64,000 bases of DNA from Erythroxylum novogranatense (Eukaryota > Streptophyta > Magnoliopsida > Malpighiales > Erythroxylaceae). The position numbers and the translations under genes are program-made. The DNA lies in contig JAIWQS010000233.1 in NCBI GenBank assembly GCA_029891385.1, positions 1 to 64,000 of the forward strand, given 5' to 3'. Shown here one piece after another: positions 23,928 to 36,400 of the stretch. How positions within the stretch are numbered: position 1 is the stretch's first letter; the number at the start of each line of letters is the position of its first letter. The notes under the pieces were generated by a model, which worked only from the letters and a program-made list of their open reading frames with translations, was not told the origin of the DNA and made no database searches.

Positions 23928-24062
23928 ATGCACCGCCTCGCAGGGCGTAGACGTCGCCTTGCGAGGCTGTCTCATCTCGCCGTCATGAGGGCGAGGCGTC
24001 GCCTCGCGATCAGGTCAATTTCTCGCCTCATGAGGGCGAGACGTCGCCTCGCGATCCGCGAG
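23928..24062. repeat. CG-rich imperfect tandem tract in Tekay LTR
   Basis: Three imperfect copies of a roughly 35-bp unit containing GAGGGCGAG and CGTCGCCTCGCGAT lie just after a TA microsatellite. The homologous tract is 32393-32525. It is the most divergent part of the LTR pair. Confidence 0.75.
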
Positions 24063-25892
24063 TTTTCCTACTTCTTTGCCCTTTTCCAGATTTCAATCCC
24101 AATCTCCAACTACTCTAATTCTTAGCACACAAATCAGAAAAATACACACTATACCTCATTGGAAAGCTTATGAAAAGCTCTACAACTCTCAAGAAGACCA
24201 TAAAATCAATTCAACCTCTAAGGGTGTCAAAATCCCATCCAAGGTACTGCTTACTCAAAACTCATAGATATAGGACAGTAACTCACAAATGCGAGGACTC
24301 ACTGATTAGTCAGCTAAAATTACCACATAAATATGCTCAATCAGTTCACAATGTCCTCTACAACTTTCATGAACAACCCAAAATCAAATTCCATTTCTAA
24401 ACAAGTCAATTAATTCACTCAATGATACTGTCCCTGAAACCATGCAATTTGAGCAGTAACCTTATAACCAACATAACTCCCTGTAGACAAGTCATTAAAA
24501 TCAGAGCTTTATATCCCTGAAAAGATAAAATCCCAAACTTCAATTCTTCCTGAAATAACCAAACTCCAATTCAGCCTCTAACATTTTCAAATCTGTCATG
24601 CAAGTTTCTGACCTAAACAACACTTAACATCACAATGTAGATCCAGATTTTGAAATTCCATATTTCCCACATCTGACCTCCAAAATTAGAAGCCATATAC
24701 CATTTTCAAGATCAATCTGATATCTAAAACTCTTCAGTACAATGAAAACCCCAAATCAAATCACAAAATTCCTAAAATTCCTCCAAACCCGAAAGTGCAC
24801 TAAATGTGCCAATCCAGCTAGGTTTCAGCCAATGCATGAAAACAGTCATCAGTAATCAGGTCATATCTCCTAACATACAACTCGAAAATTGCAAAATCAG
24901 TGGCAATGGAAAGCTAATTTAATAGGCTACAACTTTCATTAAGACCATTTCCCTAACTCCAAACCAATTAATTGAGAAAATCAGAAAATTCATTGAACAC
25001 ATTTGCGGATACTGTTCACAGCCAACAAAACAGAAACTTTCCATGCCAATTTTCGACCTTCTCACATTATAATTTAATAACACCTATTTCACACTAAAAT
25101 GAAGCCAACATTTCAAAGTTTAATGGCCATAAACCTCACCTCATTTGAATTCCTACATAATTAGTTATGATCAAAACATTCCAATATGTTAAAACTCAAT
25201 TTCCAGATTTCATCAACAACTTAACTTCTATCACCTCTAACATCACTAACACATCCTTAAGCATCCATTTCTACTTCTAATTCAACCACAACCTCATCAC
25301 AAAAAAACTCTTCTATAATAACACAAAAGTGGCAGCACATATATACAATTCTATACTTTATTTCCATGAATTAGACATTATAAACATCATTTATAACCTC
25401 ACTTATCACCTATTTAAACTACCATAACCAATTCCCTTTCACAAACATGCATTAAATTCATTCTAACCTACTACTTCCATAATCAAATAAAAGCTCAAAG
25501 GATGCTTCTAAATGCTTCTAACTACCATAGTATTCAATACCTAATGAAAACATCATTAAAACAAAGAACTTAAATGAACTTACCTATCAAAGCTTCCAAT
25601 CTTTCACTCAATCTTCCAACTTGTAACAACTTCCTAAATTCTCTCCTACTTGCTCCAACACCTACGATTATCACCCATCACCATCTTCACAAGATTTATG
25701 ATTGGTTTGTATGTGAGTGGAAGTAAGCAAGGAGACAAGGAAAGACTCTTGTAAAGTGGATGAAGACAAAACAATCAAAGGAGGAAGGGAACACACCAAG
25801 GTGATGCACTTTCGGATGGAGAAAGGAAGATGGATTTTCAAGCTTTCCACAATGAATTTTAAGTAGAACAATGGAGAAAAGTCGATGGTGGG

Positions 25893-25905
25893 GTATATAT
25901 ATAAG
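25893..25905 (-). promoter_or_regulatory. TATA box of Tekay LTR
   Basis: TATATATATA is flanked by GGGG and AGACAAAA on the plus strand. The equivalent is at about 34357-34369. Confidence 0.6.
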
Positions 25906-26414
25906 ACAAAATCATTAAATAGGATGCCACTTGGCTTTTTAAATGGAAAAGACAAATTGCAAGTTAATTAACTTACTTTAATCCTAATCTCTTCTTAATC
26001 TCACTTAAACACTAATCATGACTCTAAAATAATTCTTAACATTAATTATCCACTAATCTTATGCCATTAGCCAATCCTGTTCAAGACAAAAGTTTCACCC
26101 GGTCGGTCAGTTGAATTTTCCTATCCGCAACAACCCTAACAATTCCAGAAAAATTCCTATAAATCCTTAAAAATATAAAATACCCCGTATGCACTCAAAT
26201 AATTTTTCAAAAGCCATTGTCCCATAAATTTAACAAAAGAACACAATTTAAAACCTAAGCCGGAATATCATGAATGCATGTTTACTCGTATGTGCAACCA
26301 AATCCATAATCATAGAAGCTTATATTTGTGTGTTCATGCCGAGACCTAATGCAATACTTCTAACCCATCCCAATTTACCAAAATAACCCTTCCTATGGGA
26401 GTTGGGATGTTACA

Positions 26415-26427
26415 ATTCTCCTCCTAA
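26415..26427 (-). other. Polypurine tract of Tekay element
   Basis: On the minus strand TATTAGGAGGAGAAT directly precedes the LTR start TGTAACATCCC, after the GACGAAATTTTTA text usual in chromoviruses. Confidence 0.85.
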
Positions 26428-26720
26428 TAAAAATTTCGTCCCCAAATTCTTACCGATTGATCGAAAAGACGAGGATATTGTCTCCTCATATGCTCCTCGG
26501 TCTCCCTGTAGCCTCCTCGGTCAGTGGTTCCTCCAAAGAACCTTCACCAAATGGAATACTCTTATTCCTCAACCGCTTAACTCGGACCCGACAATCAGAT
26601 CGGCTCCTCTACATAACTCAGATTACTCGACACCTCAATCTCCGAGCCGGAATCACATGAGTCTGATCGACCGATATCTCATGGAGCATACTCACGTGGA
26701 AGACGCCATGCAATGGGACA
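26428..26720 (-). pseudogene. Tekay integrase C-terminus / chromodomain-type tail
   Basis: In minus-strand frames one can read IPFGEGSLEEPLTEEAT, then EEHMRRQYPRLFDQ and RIWGRNF just before the purine tract. This region follows integrase in Tekay-type chromoviruses and is thought to direct insertion to particular chromatin. The text is split over two frames near 26520-26540. Confidence 0.75.
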
Positions 26721-27500
26721 TCTCACTCTAAGAAGCTAACCGATAGGCCAAAGGTCCTATCCTCTCGTGATCTCATACGGACCAATGTACCTAGGGCTCA
26801 ACTTGCCCTTCTTGCCAAATCTCAAGACACCTCGCCACGGTGACACCAGAAGAAAACTTTGTCGCCACATCATACTCCATCTCCTCCTATGCCGATCCAC
26901 ATAGCTCTTCGCTTATCCCGAGCCGCCTTGATGCGACTCAATCGCCTTCACCTTATCAACAAAGATCCCGAATCACTCAGACCCTCAATCATCCTCACCC
27001 TTCCTCATCCCAATACAGAGGCGATCTACACTACGCCCATAAAGGCCTCATATGGTGCCATCCCGATGCTATCGTGAAAATGGTTATTGTATGCAAACTC
27101 AATCGGCTAGATATCGATCCCATGCTCCTCGAACTCTAATACACATGCTCAAGCATATCCTCAACAGCCTTAATAGTCCTCTCACTCCCCATCTGTTCGA
27201 GGATGAAAAGTCAGATCAAGTTCATTTAGTCCCCATAGCAGATCGCAAACTCGCGTAACCTCAAGTAAATCTGGGATCCCGCTGGATACTATCGACATCG
27301 GGACCCGTGCAGCCTCACTATCTCCGCCACATACTTCGGGCCAACTGATCCATGGTATTGTTCTCCTCATCGGCAAGAAATGGGCCGATGAGTCAACCGT
27401 CCACTATGACCCAGATAGCATCATGCCGCTTTCGGCCCTAGGCAACCCCATAATGAAATCCATAGTAATTGCTCCCATTTCCACTCCGAATGGGCAACGA
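26721..27500 (-). pseudogene. Tekay integrase catalytic core, frameshifted
   Basis: The minus-strand frame 27182-27376 gives LPMRRTIPWISWPEVC-like text and VPMSIVSSGIPDL, the region around the second catalytic Asp, where the Asp-Arg-Asp is disturbed. FHPRTDGE matches the conserved HPQTDGQ before the last acidic residue. Downstream frames (about 27110-27180) continue with LEDMLRACVLEFEEHG-like text. At least three frame changes are needed to follow the domain. Confidence 0.85.
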
Positions 27501-27527
27501 ATGAAGCTTCCTCTATGGAGCCGGTGC

Positions 27528-27725
27528 TCACTTAACTTCCGGGCACGCCAAACATCTAGATACAAAATCAGCTACCGCTTCTTCATGCCAGCCACCAAAA
27601 TGTTGCTTTGGTGTTATACATCTTGGTAGTACCAGGTGCATAGCATAAGTGGCCATATGAGCCTCCTCCAATATCTCTCGCCTCAGATCATCCACATCAG
27701 CACACAGAGCCTCTGTCCTAACCAT
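27528..27725 (-). pseudogene. Tekay integrase zinc-binding (H2C2) domain
   Basis: This 65-residue frame has LRREILEEAHMATYAMH, then a QHFGGWHEEAVADFVSRCLACPEVK stretch, giving the His-His-Cys-Cys set of the integrase N-terminal finger. The canonical tryptophan pair is partly altered (FGGWHEE). Confidence 0.88.
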
Positions 27726-28150
27726 AAAGTCTCGTCTCTCAAAACAAAACCCAACTCGAATCGGCTTTTACTCTCTCCATCAACCTCACCATAACAGATC
27801 CTTGTCCCGAACTCTCCGATCCCGCCCAAGAGCATCGGTCTCAGCCTCAAAGTAGCCAATAACACTCCATCCCGATCCAGATTCAATCGCACATTCAAAG
27901 CCCTCAATCGAATCAAATTAGGCAACCTCATTGCACTCTAACTGAGCCGCATCAGATGTGACTTTCTACTTAGAGCATCCGCCACCACATTGGCTTTCCC
28001 GGGTGATACTCGATGGTGCAATCATAATCCTTCAAGAACTCCAACCATCTCCTCTGTCTCAAATTTAACTCTCTCCGCTCAACAGTACCTCAAACTTATG
28101 GTGCATGAAGATCCGAAAGGTCTCACCATATGTGTAATGCCTCCAAATCT
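27726..28150 (-). pseudogene. Tekay pol, RNase H C-terminal part to integrase linker
   Basis: Minus-strand frames show HKFEVF- and QRRWLEFLKDYD-like text near 28010-28110, the conserved stretch following RNase H, then NVVADALS-like text near 27970-27995. No single frame spans it. Confidence 0.7.
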
Positions 28151-28441
28151 TCAAACTGCAAACACAACTGCAGCTAATTCCAAATCATGAACAGGATAGT
28201 TTACCTCATGAGACCTCAACTGCCTCGAGGCATAGGCAATGACTCTACCATGCCGCATCGTAACACACCCCAATCCTCGATGTGATGCATCGCTATACAC
28301 CTCAAATCCTCCAGCCCCAGATGGAATAGCCAACACCGGCAGAGTCAACCGATGTTTTAGCTCCTCAAAACTCTTCCGCACTCCTCGGTCCATCCGAATG
28401 GCACATTCTTCCTCGAAGTTTTGTCGGAGGGCCGAGATCAA
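28151..28441 (-). pseudogene. Tekay RNase H N-terminal part
   Basis: The 96-residue frame contains [33 protein letters not shown] with the first catalytic Asp (SDAS), [13 protein letters not shown] and [18 protein letters not shown] with the catalytic Glu. This is the best-preserved piece of the element. The frame opens inside the domain, so its methionine is incidental. Confidence 0.92.
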
Positions 28442-29270
28442 TGAGAACCCTCGACAAACCTCCGTAATAACCCACCAATCCGAGGAAACTCAATCTCGTG
28501 CACATTCCTAGAGCCTCCCACCTCAAAGATCGCTCAACCTTACTCTTGATCTCACTCAATACCCTCTCCAAATACTATATGCCCCAAAATATCATCGATC
28601 CACCAAAATTCACATTTATCGAATTTGGCATGCATAACCTATCTCTCCTTCATCGTCTGTAATACAATCCTCAAATGCTCACTATGCTCCCGCTCGCTCC
28701 TCGAATATACTAAAATGTCATCAATAAAAACAATAACAAACCGATCCGGTAGGCTGAAATACCTTATTCATCAAGGCCATGAAGGTCGCCGGCATTAGTC
28801 AACCCAAACGGCATCACTAGAAACTCGAATGCCCATACCGCTCCTAAAGGCGCCTTAGGCACATCGCCTCTCGCAATCTTCAATCGATAATAACCAGATC
28901 GCAGATCTAACTTGGTGAACACCGAGCCCTCGTGAATCGATCAAACAAGTCATCAATCCTAGGCGGTGGGTACTTATTCTTTACAACACCGATTCACCGC
29001 TTATAATCGATGCATGCCTCAAAGTCCCATCCTTTTCTTTACAAACAAAACGGAGCTCCCCATGGTGAGACACTAGGTCTAATGAACCCTTCTCCAAAGA
29101 ACTCCTCTGAATCGAATCCTTCAACTCCCTCGGCCCACGGTGCCATCCTATATGGAGGTATAGATATAGAGCGGTACTGAACGAGGTCAATGGTAAACTC
29201 GCCTCCCGATCCGGCGGCAAACCCAGAACTCATCAGAAACACATCTGAAATTCCTAACCACGGAATATCC
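28442..29270 (-). pseudogene. Tekay reverse transcriptase, frameshifted
   Basis: On the minus strand PPDREV, PYRMAPWA, GEGFIRPSVSPWGAP and CKEKDGTLR appear between 29260 and 29010. The catalytic box [11 protein letters not shown] lies at about 28704-28735, with FIDD at 28717-28728 intact. A VAFLGH-like box appears downstream. Several frame changes interrupt fingers and palm. The intact FIDD shows this copy is less decayed at its centre than the Athila RT. Confidence 0.9.
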
Positions 29271-29800
29271 TCAAGCCTCTGCTCAACTCGTGTCAATCAC
29301 ATGAGCCGATATGCCTCATGACCTCCTCGCATCAATCTCGGTGGCACTAAGGAAAGAGATCATCCGGCCGGCATTTGCTGGCTAACTCCTCGAACACCGC
29401 TCTAGTCGACCAGAGACTCCAACACAACCTCCTGGTATAGCAGTCCATAATAGCCCTATGGGCCGTCAACCACCCATCCCGTAATCACATCGATCTCTCT
29501 CAGAGGTAATACTATAAGGTGCGCCTCAACACCGCTGATCAATCTGGATCAAGCATCCCTCGCACCTCTCCCAATGCAAGAGTAGTACCTAGAGGTGTAC
29601 TCACCTCTAGCCCATACAAGAGCTCTCTCCTATCTCCATGCAACCTAGATGCCATATGAGGTGCAATAAAGAATGCGTGGATCCAGATCCAACAATGCAA
29701 ACGCCTCAATATCGTAAATAAATAACATACCACCACAACATCGGGAATCTGGGCCTCCGCCTCGTCGTGGCGTAGACCACTGCTCAGGATCGTGGTCGGC
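29271..29800 (-). pseudogene. Tekay aspartic protease, frameshifted
   Basis: Minus-strand frames give VVVCYLF/GMLFIYDIEAFALLDL at about 29690-29745, the retropepsin strand that leads to the catalytic Asp. A second frame continues FIAPHMASRLHGD and LEVSTPLGTTL. The catalytic triplet and the following HSFIAP are split across two frames, implying an indel right after the aspartate. Confidence 0.85.
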
Positions 29801-30958
29801 CGCCCCACCCTCGGCCCTCACAAAGGATCCTCTCACTCTACCACGGCCTCTACCTCGGCCTCTCTCGCACCGATCCACGTCCGGATCCACCCACTCTACT
29901 CACAGACAGTGGTGCTACTCCCCCACTGGCCACTACCAAGCAGATCGAGCTCCCAATGTGGTGGGCAATCCCGAATCGATGATCCATGGAGCCAGATTTA
30001 AGGCAAGCTCCATCAATCGCCAAAGACTCTCCAAAATGTCTCTTCTCACAGGTTTCACAGAATGGGGCATCGCCCAAAACCTCTCGCCACTACCACCGCC
30101 ATCGCCACCAGCATAAATCTACCTCTCGCCCAAAACCAGATCGTTCGACCTCACGAAGATCTAAAGGTCCCGCTCTCTGCGCCGCTAAAACTCCTACCAG
30201 AGCTACCCCGATCGTCACTAACTCTCTTTCCTCCGACCCCGACCCATCTCTCGATCTCTCTCTCACAATCTGCTCTACTCACAAAGAAGCAGCTCTCAAC
30301 TCTATAAAGAGCCCATATCGAACGAGCCGGTCCCGCGGATCTCCAAATTCAACCCCATCTCAAACCTCCAAGCACCTATCTGTCTCAAGAGAAACCACAA
30401 GAGTCAGACACCCCATCAACTCATTAAACCTCACCTCGACTGCCATCACATCCCACCTGCCTCACTCCAAGAATTCTGATCTTCATTTCCAGATACACCT
30501 TGGGCATATAGTTATCTCTCGAAAGCCCTCGGAAAATCTGCCTGTGTCAAGAAGCAAGGCCCGGTGGTACCGCCTTAACAGCCTTCCACCATGTATAAGC
30601 CGGGCCCCGCAGAAGAGATATCGATAATCGAACCTCTCATCAGTTCGCATCCATCCGTCGAGAACTCTCTCACCCTCTCCACCAACTCTCACCTCGGGTC
30701 TCAGATCGCCATAAGTCGACAAATTCTCGCCACGCAAAGAAATCATATCTCCTCTCCCGCCTCACGGGACTCTAGGAGGTAACTCCTCGATCGAGGCACC
30801 GAGGACTCTCTCGCTAGCTCCAACAGATCCTCGTCACCGGTTGATCTATCCGATCACCAAATACGGATGACCTATAACAAACAAGAACTCGATCGGTTTA
30901 TACGCTTTCACAATAATTCAAGCCTAATTATATACTAGTCCCAACAGATGCCAAACCA
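29801..30958 (-). pseudogene. gag: Tekay gag with zinc knuckle, degraded
   Basis: Frame 29850-30077 holds CETCEKRHFGE followed by GACLKSGSMDHRF, the plant chromovirus knuckle (C-x2-C...H...C order) with at least one Cys changed to Ser. Upstream, frame 30483-30746 gives LDTGRFSEGFRE, where family members have a TWxxFxxAF motif. The N-terminus cannot be placed. Confidence 0.78.
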
Positions 30959-30970
30959 TGCTCGATACCA
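30959..30970 (-). other. Primer-binding site of Tekay element (tRNA-iMet type)
   Basis: The minus strand reads TGGTATCGAGCA five bases after the LTR. As at 16877, the CAG of the tRNA complement reads CG. Confidence 0.82.
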
Positions 30971-30975
30971 CCTAA

Positions 30976-33900
30976 TGTAGCACCCCTTACCATAGGAGAT
31001 GTACCTAACGCCAGAGGTCATTTCGATACACACCCTACGATAAGTGGTGCGCCACGAACAAACTACCAACCCACATGGCATCAATGTATTATAAAGCAAG
31101 AGTATGGAATTCACTAATTTTTTTAGACATAACTTTCTCATTTCATATCCTCAAAGCAGAATTTATACAACCGAAAGTGTCTCAGACAAGTCTCCAAAAG
31201 AAAATCAAACAGAAGCTAACTAGGTCATCCCTCCAAAAGTGCCCGGTGACCGACATGTGCCATGACTTCTCTCGCCAACTCAATCTACACGGCAGAAAAG
31301 TCTATCCGAGCTATGAGTCAACCTGTCTGGTCCCGAAAAATAATTTGCAATTTTGGGTGAGTTTATGAACTCGGTGAGGAACCATCATCGATGGTTCACC
31401 CAATTCATGCATATACACGAGTCACATAATTATTTCACCAAATCACACCAATAATACCACGTAATTATCATATCACCAATGGAACCAATTTAAATGCATA
31501 TGAAATGTATATGAGACGCTTTCAGCTTTATTACATTGTTGTGATCGCGCTCAAATCGTCCCATTAAGGGCGATACTCGGTGAGCCATAGGCTCAGATCA
31601 CCGTGGGCTCGAGGCCCAATCACGCTGAGCTATAAGCTCGTTGGTCGCTCCGTCACAATCGCCAATTATCGATTACGCCATATGCATGAAATGCATATGT
31701 CCAATTTATCCGAATCAATAGCATATCGATCCAAATTCATATAAGACCAATCCCATGAAATTCATACATAACACTTCTATATCATAGTCAGATATTTGCA
31801 TACACCTATGGTCCAAATCAAGCAAATCAAACACATATAAATCCTCCATTATCCCCACATGGCATAGTTGCAAAATAGTAAACACATAAAGGTTGAGGAA
31901 CCAACTAGGTTACTCACCTAATAACTTCCGCTAATGCCGGAAGTCTCCATAACGTCCGTGAAACGGCGTCCAATGAGCCTCTATAGCAATTGAAATAAAT
32001 TCACATTACCAATCAGATAATTAAAACGATCAAATAATGCACATGGAATCCTTAAATGTGTATAATGCATGTTCATGGCATTCTGCCCTAATCTAAATTT
32101 TCCCATCACAAAATCCGCCTAAAAATTAGAAAATTATAGGCGCCGACGGCATGCATTCGGACCTCTATGGGTTCCCAATTAAACAAAAAAAGGATTACCG
32201 AACAATTATTCGGGCCACGCCAATTTCCGCCCAAAATTCCCAAATTCTCACCAAATGAAATTAAATATTCTACTAATCCGATGCCTCAAGAATCAGGTCA
32301 ATCGGACGTCGGACGGAAAAGAAATTGACAAAAGAACGATCAATCACTAATGCCAAATAATAATTAACAATAATATATATATATATATATCTATGCATCG
32401 CCTCAGGGGCGTAGACGTCGCCTTGCGAGGCTGTCTCATCTTGCCTCGTCGCGAGGGCGAGGCGTCGCCTCGCGATCGGGTCAATTTTCGCCTCGAGGGC
32501 GAGACGTCGCCTCGCGATCCCATGAAGTTTTCCTACTTTTTGCCCTTTTTCCAGATTTCAATCCCAATCTCCAACTACTCTAATTCTTAGCACACAAATC
32601 AGAAAATACACACTATACCTCATTGGAAAGCTTATGAAAAGCTCTACAACTCTCAAGAAGACCATAAAATCAATTCAACCTCTAAGGGTGTCAAAATCCC
32701 ATCCAAGGTACTGCTTACTCAAAACTCATAGATATAGGACAGTAACTCACAAATGCGAGGACTCACTGATTAGTCAGCTAAAATTACCACATAAATATGC
32801 TCAATCAGTTCACAATGTCCTCTACAACTTTCATGAACAATCCAAAATCAAATTCCATTTCTAAACAAGTCAATTAATTCACTCAATGATACTGTCCCTG
32901 AAACCATGCAATTTGAGCAGTAACCTTATAACCAACATAACTCCCTGTAGACAAGTCATTAAAATCAGAGCTTTATATCCCTGAAAAGATAAAATCCCAA
33001 ACTTCAATTCTTCCTGAAATAACCAAACTCCAATTCAGCCTCTAACATTTTCAAATCTGTCATGCAAGTTTCTGACCTAAACAACACTTAACATCACAAT
33101 GTAGATCCAGATTTTGAAATTCCATATTTCCCACATCTGACCTCCAAAATTAGAAGCCATATACCATTTTCAAGATCAATCTGATATCTAAAACTCTTCA
33201 GTACAATGAAAACCCCAAATCAAATCACAAAATTCCTAAAATTCCTCCAAACCCGAAAGTGCACTAAATGTGCCAATCCAGCTAGGTTTCAGCCAATGCA
33301 TGAAAACAGTCATCAGTAATCAGGTCATATCTCCTAACATACAACTCGAAAATTGCAAAATCAGTGGCAATGGAAAGCTAATTTAATAGGCTACAACTTT
33401 CATTAAGACCATTTTCCCTAACTCCAAACCAATTAATTGAGAAAATCAGAAAATTCATTGAACACATTTGCGGATACTGTTCACAGCCAACAAAACAGAA
33501 ACTTTCCATGCCAATTTTCGACCTTCTCACATTATAATTTAATAACACCTATTTCACACTAAAATGAAGCCAACATTTCAAAGTTTAAGTGGCCATAAAC
33601 CTCACCTCATTTGAATTCCTACATAATTAGTTATGATCAAAACATTCCAATATGTTAAAACTCAATTTCAGATTTCATCAACAACTTAACTTCTATCACC
33701 TCTAACATCACTAACACATCCTTAAGCATCCATTTCTACTTCTAATTCAACCACAACCTCATCACAAAAAAACTCTTCTATAATAACACAAAAGTGGCAG
33801 CACATATATACAATTCTATACTTTATTTCCATGAATTAGACATTATAAACATCATTTATAACCTCACTTATCACCTATTTAAACTACCATAACCAATTCC

Positions 33901-34883
33901 TTTCACAAACATGCATTAAATTCATTCTAACCTACTACTTCCATAATCAAATAAAAGCTCAAAGGATGCTTCTAAATGCTTCTAACTACCATAGTACTCA
34001 ATACCTAATGAAAACATCATTAAAACAAAGAACTTAAATGAACTTACCTATCAAAGCTTCCAATCTTTCACTCAATCTTCCAACTTGTAACAACTTCCTA
34101 AATTCTCTCCTACTTGCTCCAACACCTACGATTATCACCCATCACCATCTTCACAAGATTTATGATTGGTTTGTATGTGAGTGGAAGTAAGCAAGGAGAC
34201 AAGGAAAGACTCTTGTAAAGTGGATGAAGACAAAACAATCAAAGGAGGAAGGGAACACACCAAGGTGATGCACTTTCGGATGGAGAAAGGAAGATGGATT
34301 TTCAAGCTTTCCACAATGAATTTTAAGTAGAACAATGGAGAAAAGTCGATGGTGGGTATATATATAAGACAAAATCATTAAATAGGATGCCACTTGGCTT
34401 TTAAAATGGAAAAGACAAATTGCAAGTTAATTAACTTACTTTAATCCTAATCTCTTCTTAATCTCACTTAAACACTAATCATGACTCTAAAATAATTCTT
34501 AACATTAATTATCCACTAATCTTATGCCATTAGCCAATCCTGCTCAAGACAAAAAGTTTCACCCTCGGTCAATTGTTGAATTTTCCGGTCCCGCAACAAC
34601 CCCAACAATTCCGAAAAATTCCTATAAATCCTTAAAAATATAAAATACCCGTATGCACTCCAAATAATTTTTCAAAAGCCATTGTCCCATAAATTTAACA
34701 AAAGAACACAATTTAAAACCTAAGCCGGGAATATCATGAATGCATGTTTACTCTGTGTATGTGCAACCAAATCCATAATCATAGAAGCTATATGCTGTGT
34801 GTTCATGCCGAGACCTAATGCAATACTTCTAACCCATCCCAATTTACCAAAATAACCCTTCCTATGGGAGTTGGGATGTTACA
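30976..34883 (-). repeat. 5' LTR of Tekay element
   Basis: This 3908-bp LTR is the partner of 22493-26414. It contains the 17-base hairpin at 31380-31396, the donor-like site at 31912-31917, the CG-rich tract at 32393-32525 and a TATA box near 34357-34369. The target duplication GCTAG follows at 34884-34888. Confidence 0.95.
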
Positions 34884-34888
34884 GCTAG

Positions 34889-35157
34889 CCCCTAGAGATC
34901 ACTATGAGCATATTCCATGGTTTCTGTGGCCTTTTGTGCTCTTTTTTGAAAACTGGATCTGTGATGCTTTCCAAGCACACATGATTCACAGAATTCCAAC
35001 TTCTGTAGGTTTTGATTAGGGATTAATCCTTGTTTAGAGAGTTAAAATAAACTTTTATTCCCTGCATGACCTAACCTTGTATGACATTGCTTAGTTGGTT
35101 CATCATTTCCCTTCTCAGTAACTTAATTAACTTCAGTTAAGCCTATAACAAGTACAA
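34889..35157 (-). pseudogene. Copia pre-integrase domain and start of integrase
   Basis: Minus-strand translation reads TRLGHAGNKSLF, then LSKQGLIPNQNLQKLEFCES, CVLGKHHRSSFQK and YAHSDL, the GAG-pre-integrase domain (H...CxxC region) of plant copia. A stop replaces the usual Trp before GLAEV. It is continued at 22492-22464 beyond the Tekay insertion. Confidence 0.88.
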
Positions 35158-35990
35158 TGTTGGACCCCGATCTTTTGATGGAAATTGGAATTATTAAAAT
35201 GGAATTCAATGAGTGTGTTTGTATAGGTATTGTGCTGTAGATGTTATTGTATTTAAAGGAGATTGATGACAAATGAAGTGATTGGTTTTGATGACTTTGA
35301 AATTTGAGTAGATTTGTATGAGTTATGAAAATTAAAGTGAATGAGTTGATTGAAATGGAGTTGAAAAGCAAGAAATGATTAGTGAAAGTGTTATATTTTG
35401 AAGAAAATTAGAAAGTTTGACTCTTTGGAGTAAAAAGTTGACTTTTGGTTTAGGCAAAATTTGAGAAAATGATCTTCATGAAATTGTAGCTTATGTTGAG
35501 AGCTTTTCATAGCCATAAAGTATGCTATTTTTCGATATCGGGATTGAAAGTTATGATCTTTAAAAGTTAAGTGTATTTTGCTTTGGTTTTGGAAAATGCT
35601 CTAAGTGTAGGATGATATATGTTGTGTTTTGAGGCGATTTCCGTACTGATGTGGTTTGAATTGGAGTAAATAGTTACGTGAAAGTTATAGAGAATTTGAA
35701 TAACTTTAAAATGATGTATGATATGTGATTTTTGGTTGTGGAGGTTGAAAGATATGATAATGTGAAATTTGGATATTGCGTAGGTGATGGATATCAGGGC
35801 AGAAACTTCGATTGAAAAATTAACTTAGATAGAGTTTGAAGTTGTTTTGGAGTTCTTCATGAACATTGTAGAGCTTGTTTTTATCTTTCTATTGATATAA
35901 AGCAAGAAAATATTGGACAAGGGAGTATAAAGTTATGATTTTTAGAAGTTCTGATGTTGTTTATATAAACACATGGATCCTGACTTTCGG
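35158..35990 (+). mobile_element. Plus-strand LTR fragment inserted in copia
   Basis: It starts TGTTGGACCCCGATC and follows, in order, the reverse complement of 41159-40500 (GAAATGATTAG, GTTGACTTTT, GAAAATGATCTTCATGAAA). It breaks off near 35970-36000 without an LTR terminus, so it is a 3'-truncated relative of the LTR at 36968-41159 in the opposite orientation. Confidence 0.75.
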
Positions 35991-35999
35991 GAAGGTCTC

Positions 36000-36400
36000 G
36001 GAACAAAAATTTTTATTTTTCCACACCGTTTGCATGTGATGCACACACCGGGATTTTCCTACACAGCCCACCCATTTCAATTCCTCTAATAATGACTCTA
36101 CCATCCTTTATGATTTCTCTAAGTCCATCTTTTGATCTGATCTGAAACCCTTACTTATCAAACAAGCTTTTATAAATCAGATTTCTCCTTGTTCCAGGCA
36201 CAAATCTGACATTACTAAGGATCCTTTATTGATGGAAACACTTCCATCAAATATATTGATGGAAACACTTCCAATCCCCTCTATCCTTTGTTGCCCAGAA
36301 TCTGCCATTTTAACCTTGGCAGTGACTTGTTTAAATATAGTGAACCAGTCTCTATGTAGTGTCACATGCATTATACAGCCTTAGTCAAAAATCCATTTTC
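36000..36400 (-). pseudogene. Copia protease-to-pre-integrase region
   Basis: Frame 36177-36371 reads HVTLHRDWFTIFKQV, VKMADSGQQRIEGIGSV and INIFDGSV..., typical of the stretch after the copia protease active site. VRFVPGTRRNLI and SKDGLREIIKDGRVIIRG follow at 36175-36040. The protease DSG box itself is degraded near 36380. Confidence 0.85.

Larger units (their letters stand above)
22493..26414 (-). repeat. 3' LTR of Tekay element
   Basis: This 3922-bp LTR begins (minus strand) TGTAACATCCC and ends GTGCTACA. TATATATATA at about 25893-25903 lies roughly 515 bp from the LTR start, leaving more than 3 kb downstream. A TA microsatellite at about 23909-23926 and a CG-rich tract at 23928-24062 are included. 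The 76-residue frame 24170-24400 is duplicated in the other LTR but resembles no protein. Confidence 0.95.
22493..34883 (-). mobile_element. Complete Tekay-type chromovirus (Ty3/gypsy), minus strand
   Basis: The LTRs are 22493-26414 and 30976-34883, and the 5-bp target duplication GCTAG lies at 22488-22492 and 34884-34888. On the minus strand the order is 5' LTR, tRNA-iMet-type primer site (30970-30959), gag with zinc knuckle, protease, RT, RNase H, integrase, chromodomain-type tail, purine tract (26427-26415) and 3' LTR. The C-terminal text (EEHMRRQYPRLF, then GRNF next to the purine tract) is typical of the Tekay clade. The interior is only 4.56 kb and every domain has frameshifts. It landed inside the integrase of the older copia. 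Confidence 0.95.

Noticed and set aside
24170..24400. 76-residue frame present almost identically at 32634-32864
   Set aside because: The duplication is explained by the LTR pair. There is no domain, and the frame is antisense to the LTR.
29986..30627. 213-residue plus-strand frame, the longest in the window
   Set aside because: It is the antisense shadow of the Tekay gag. The minus strand carries the zinc knuckle and gag motifs.
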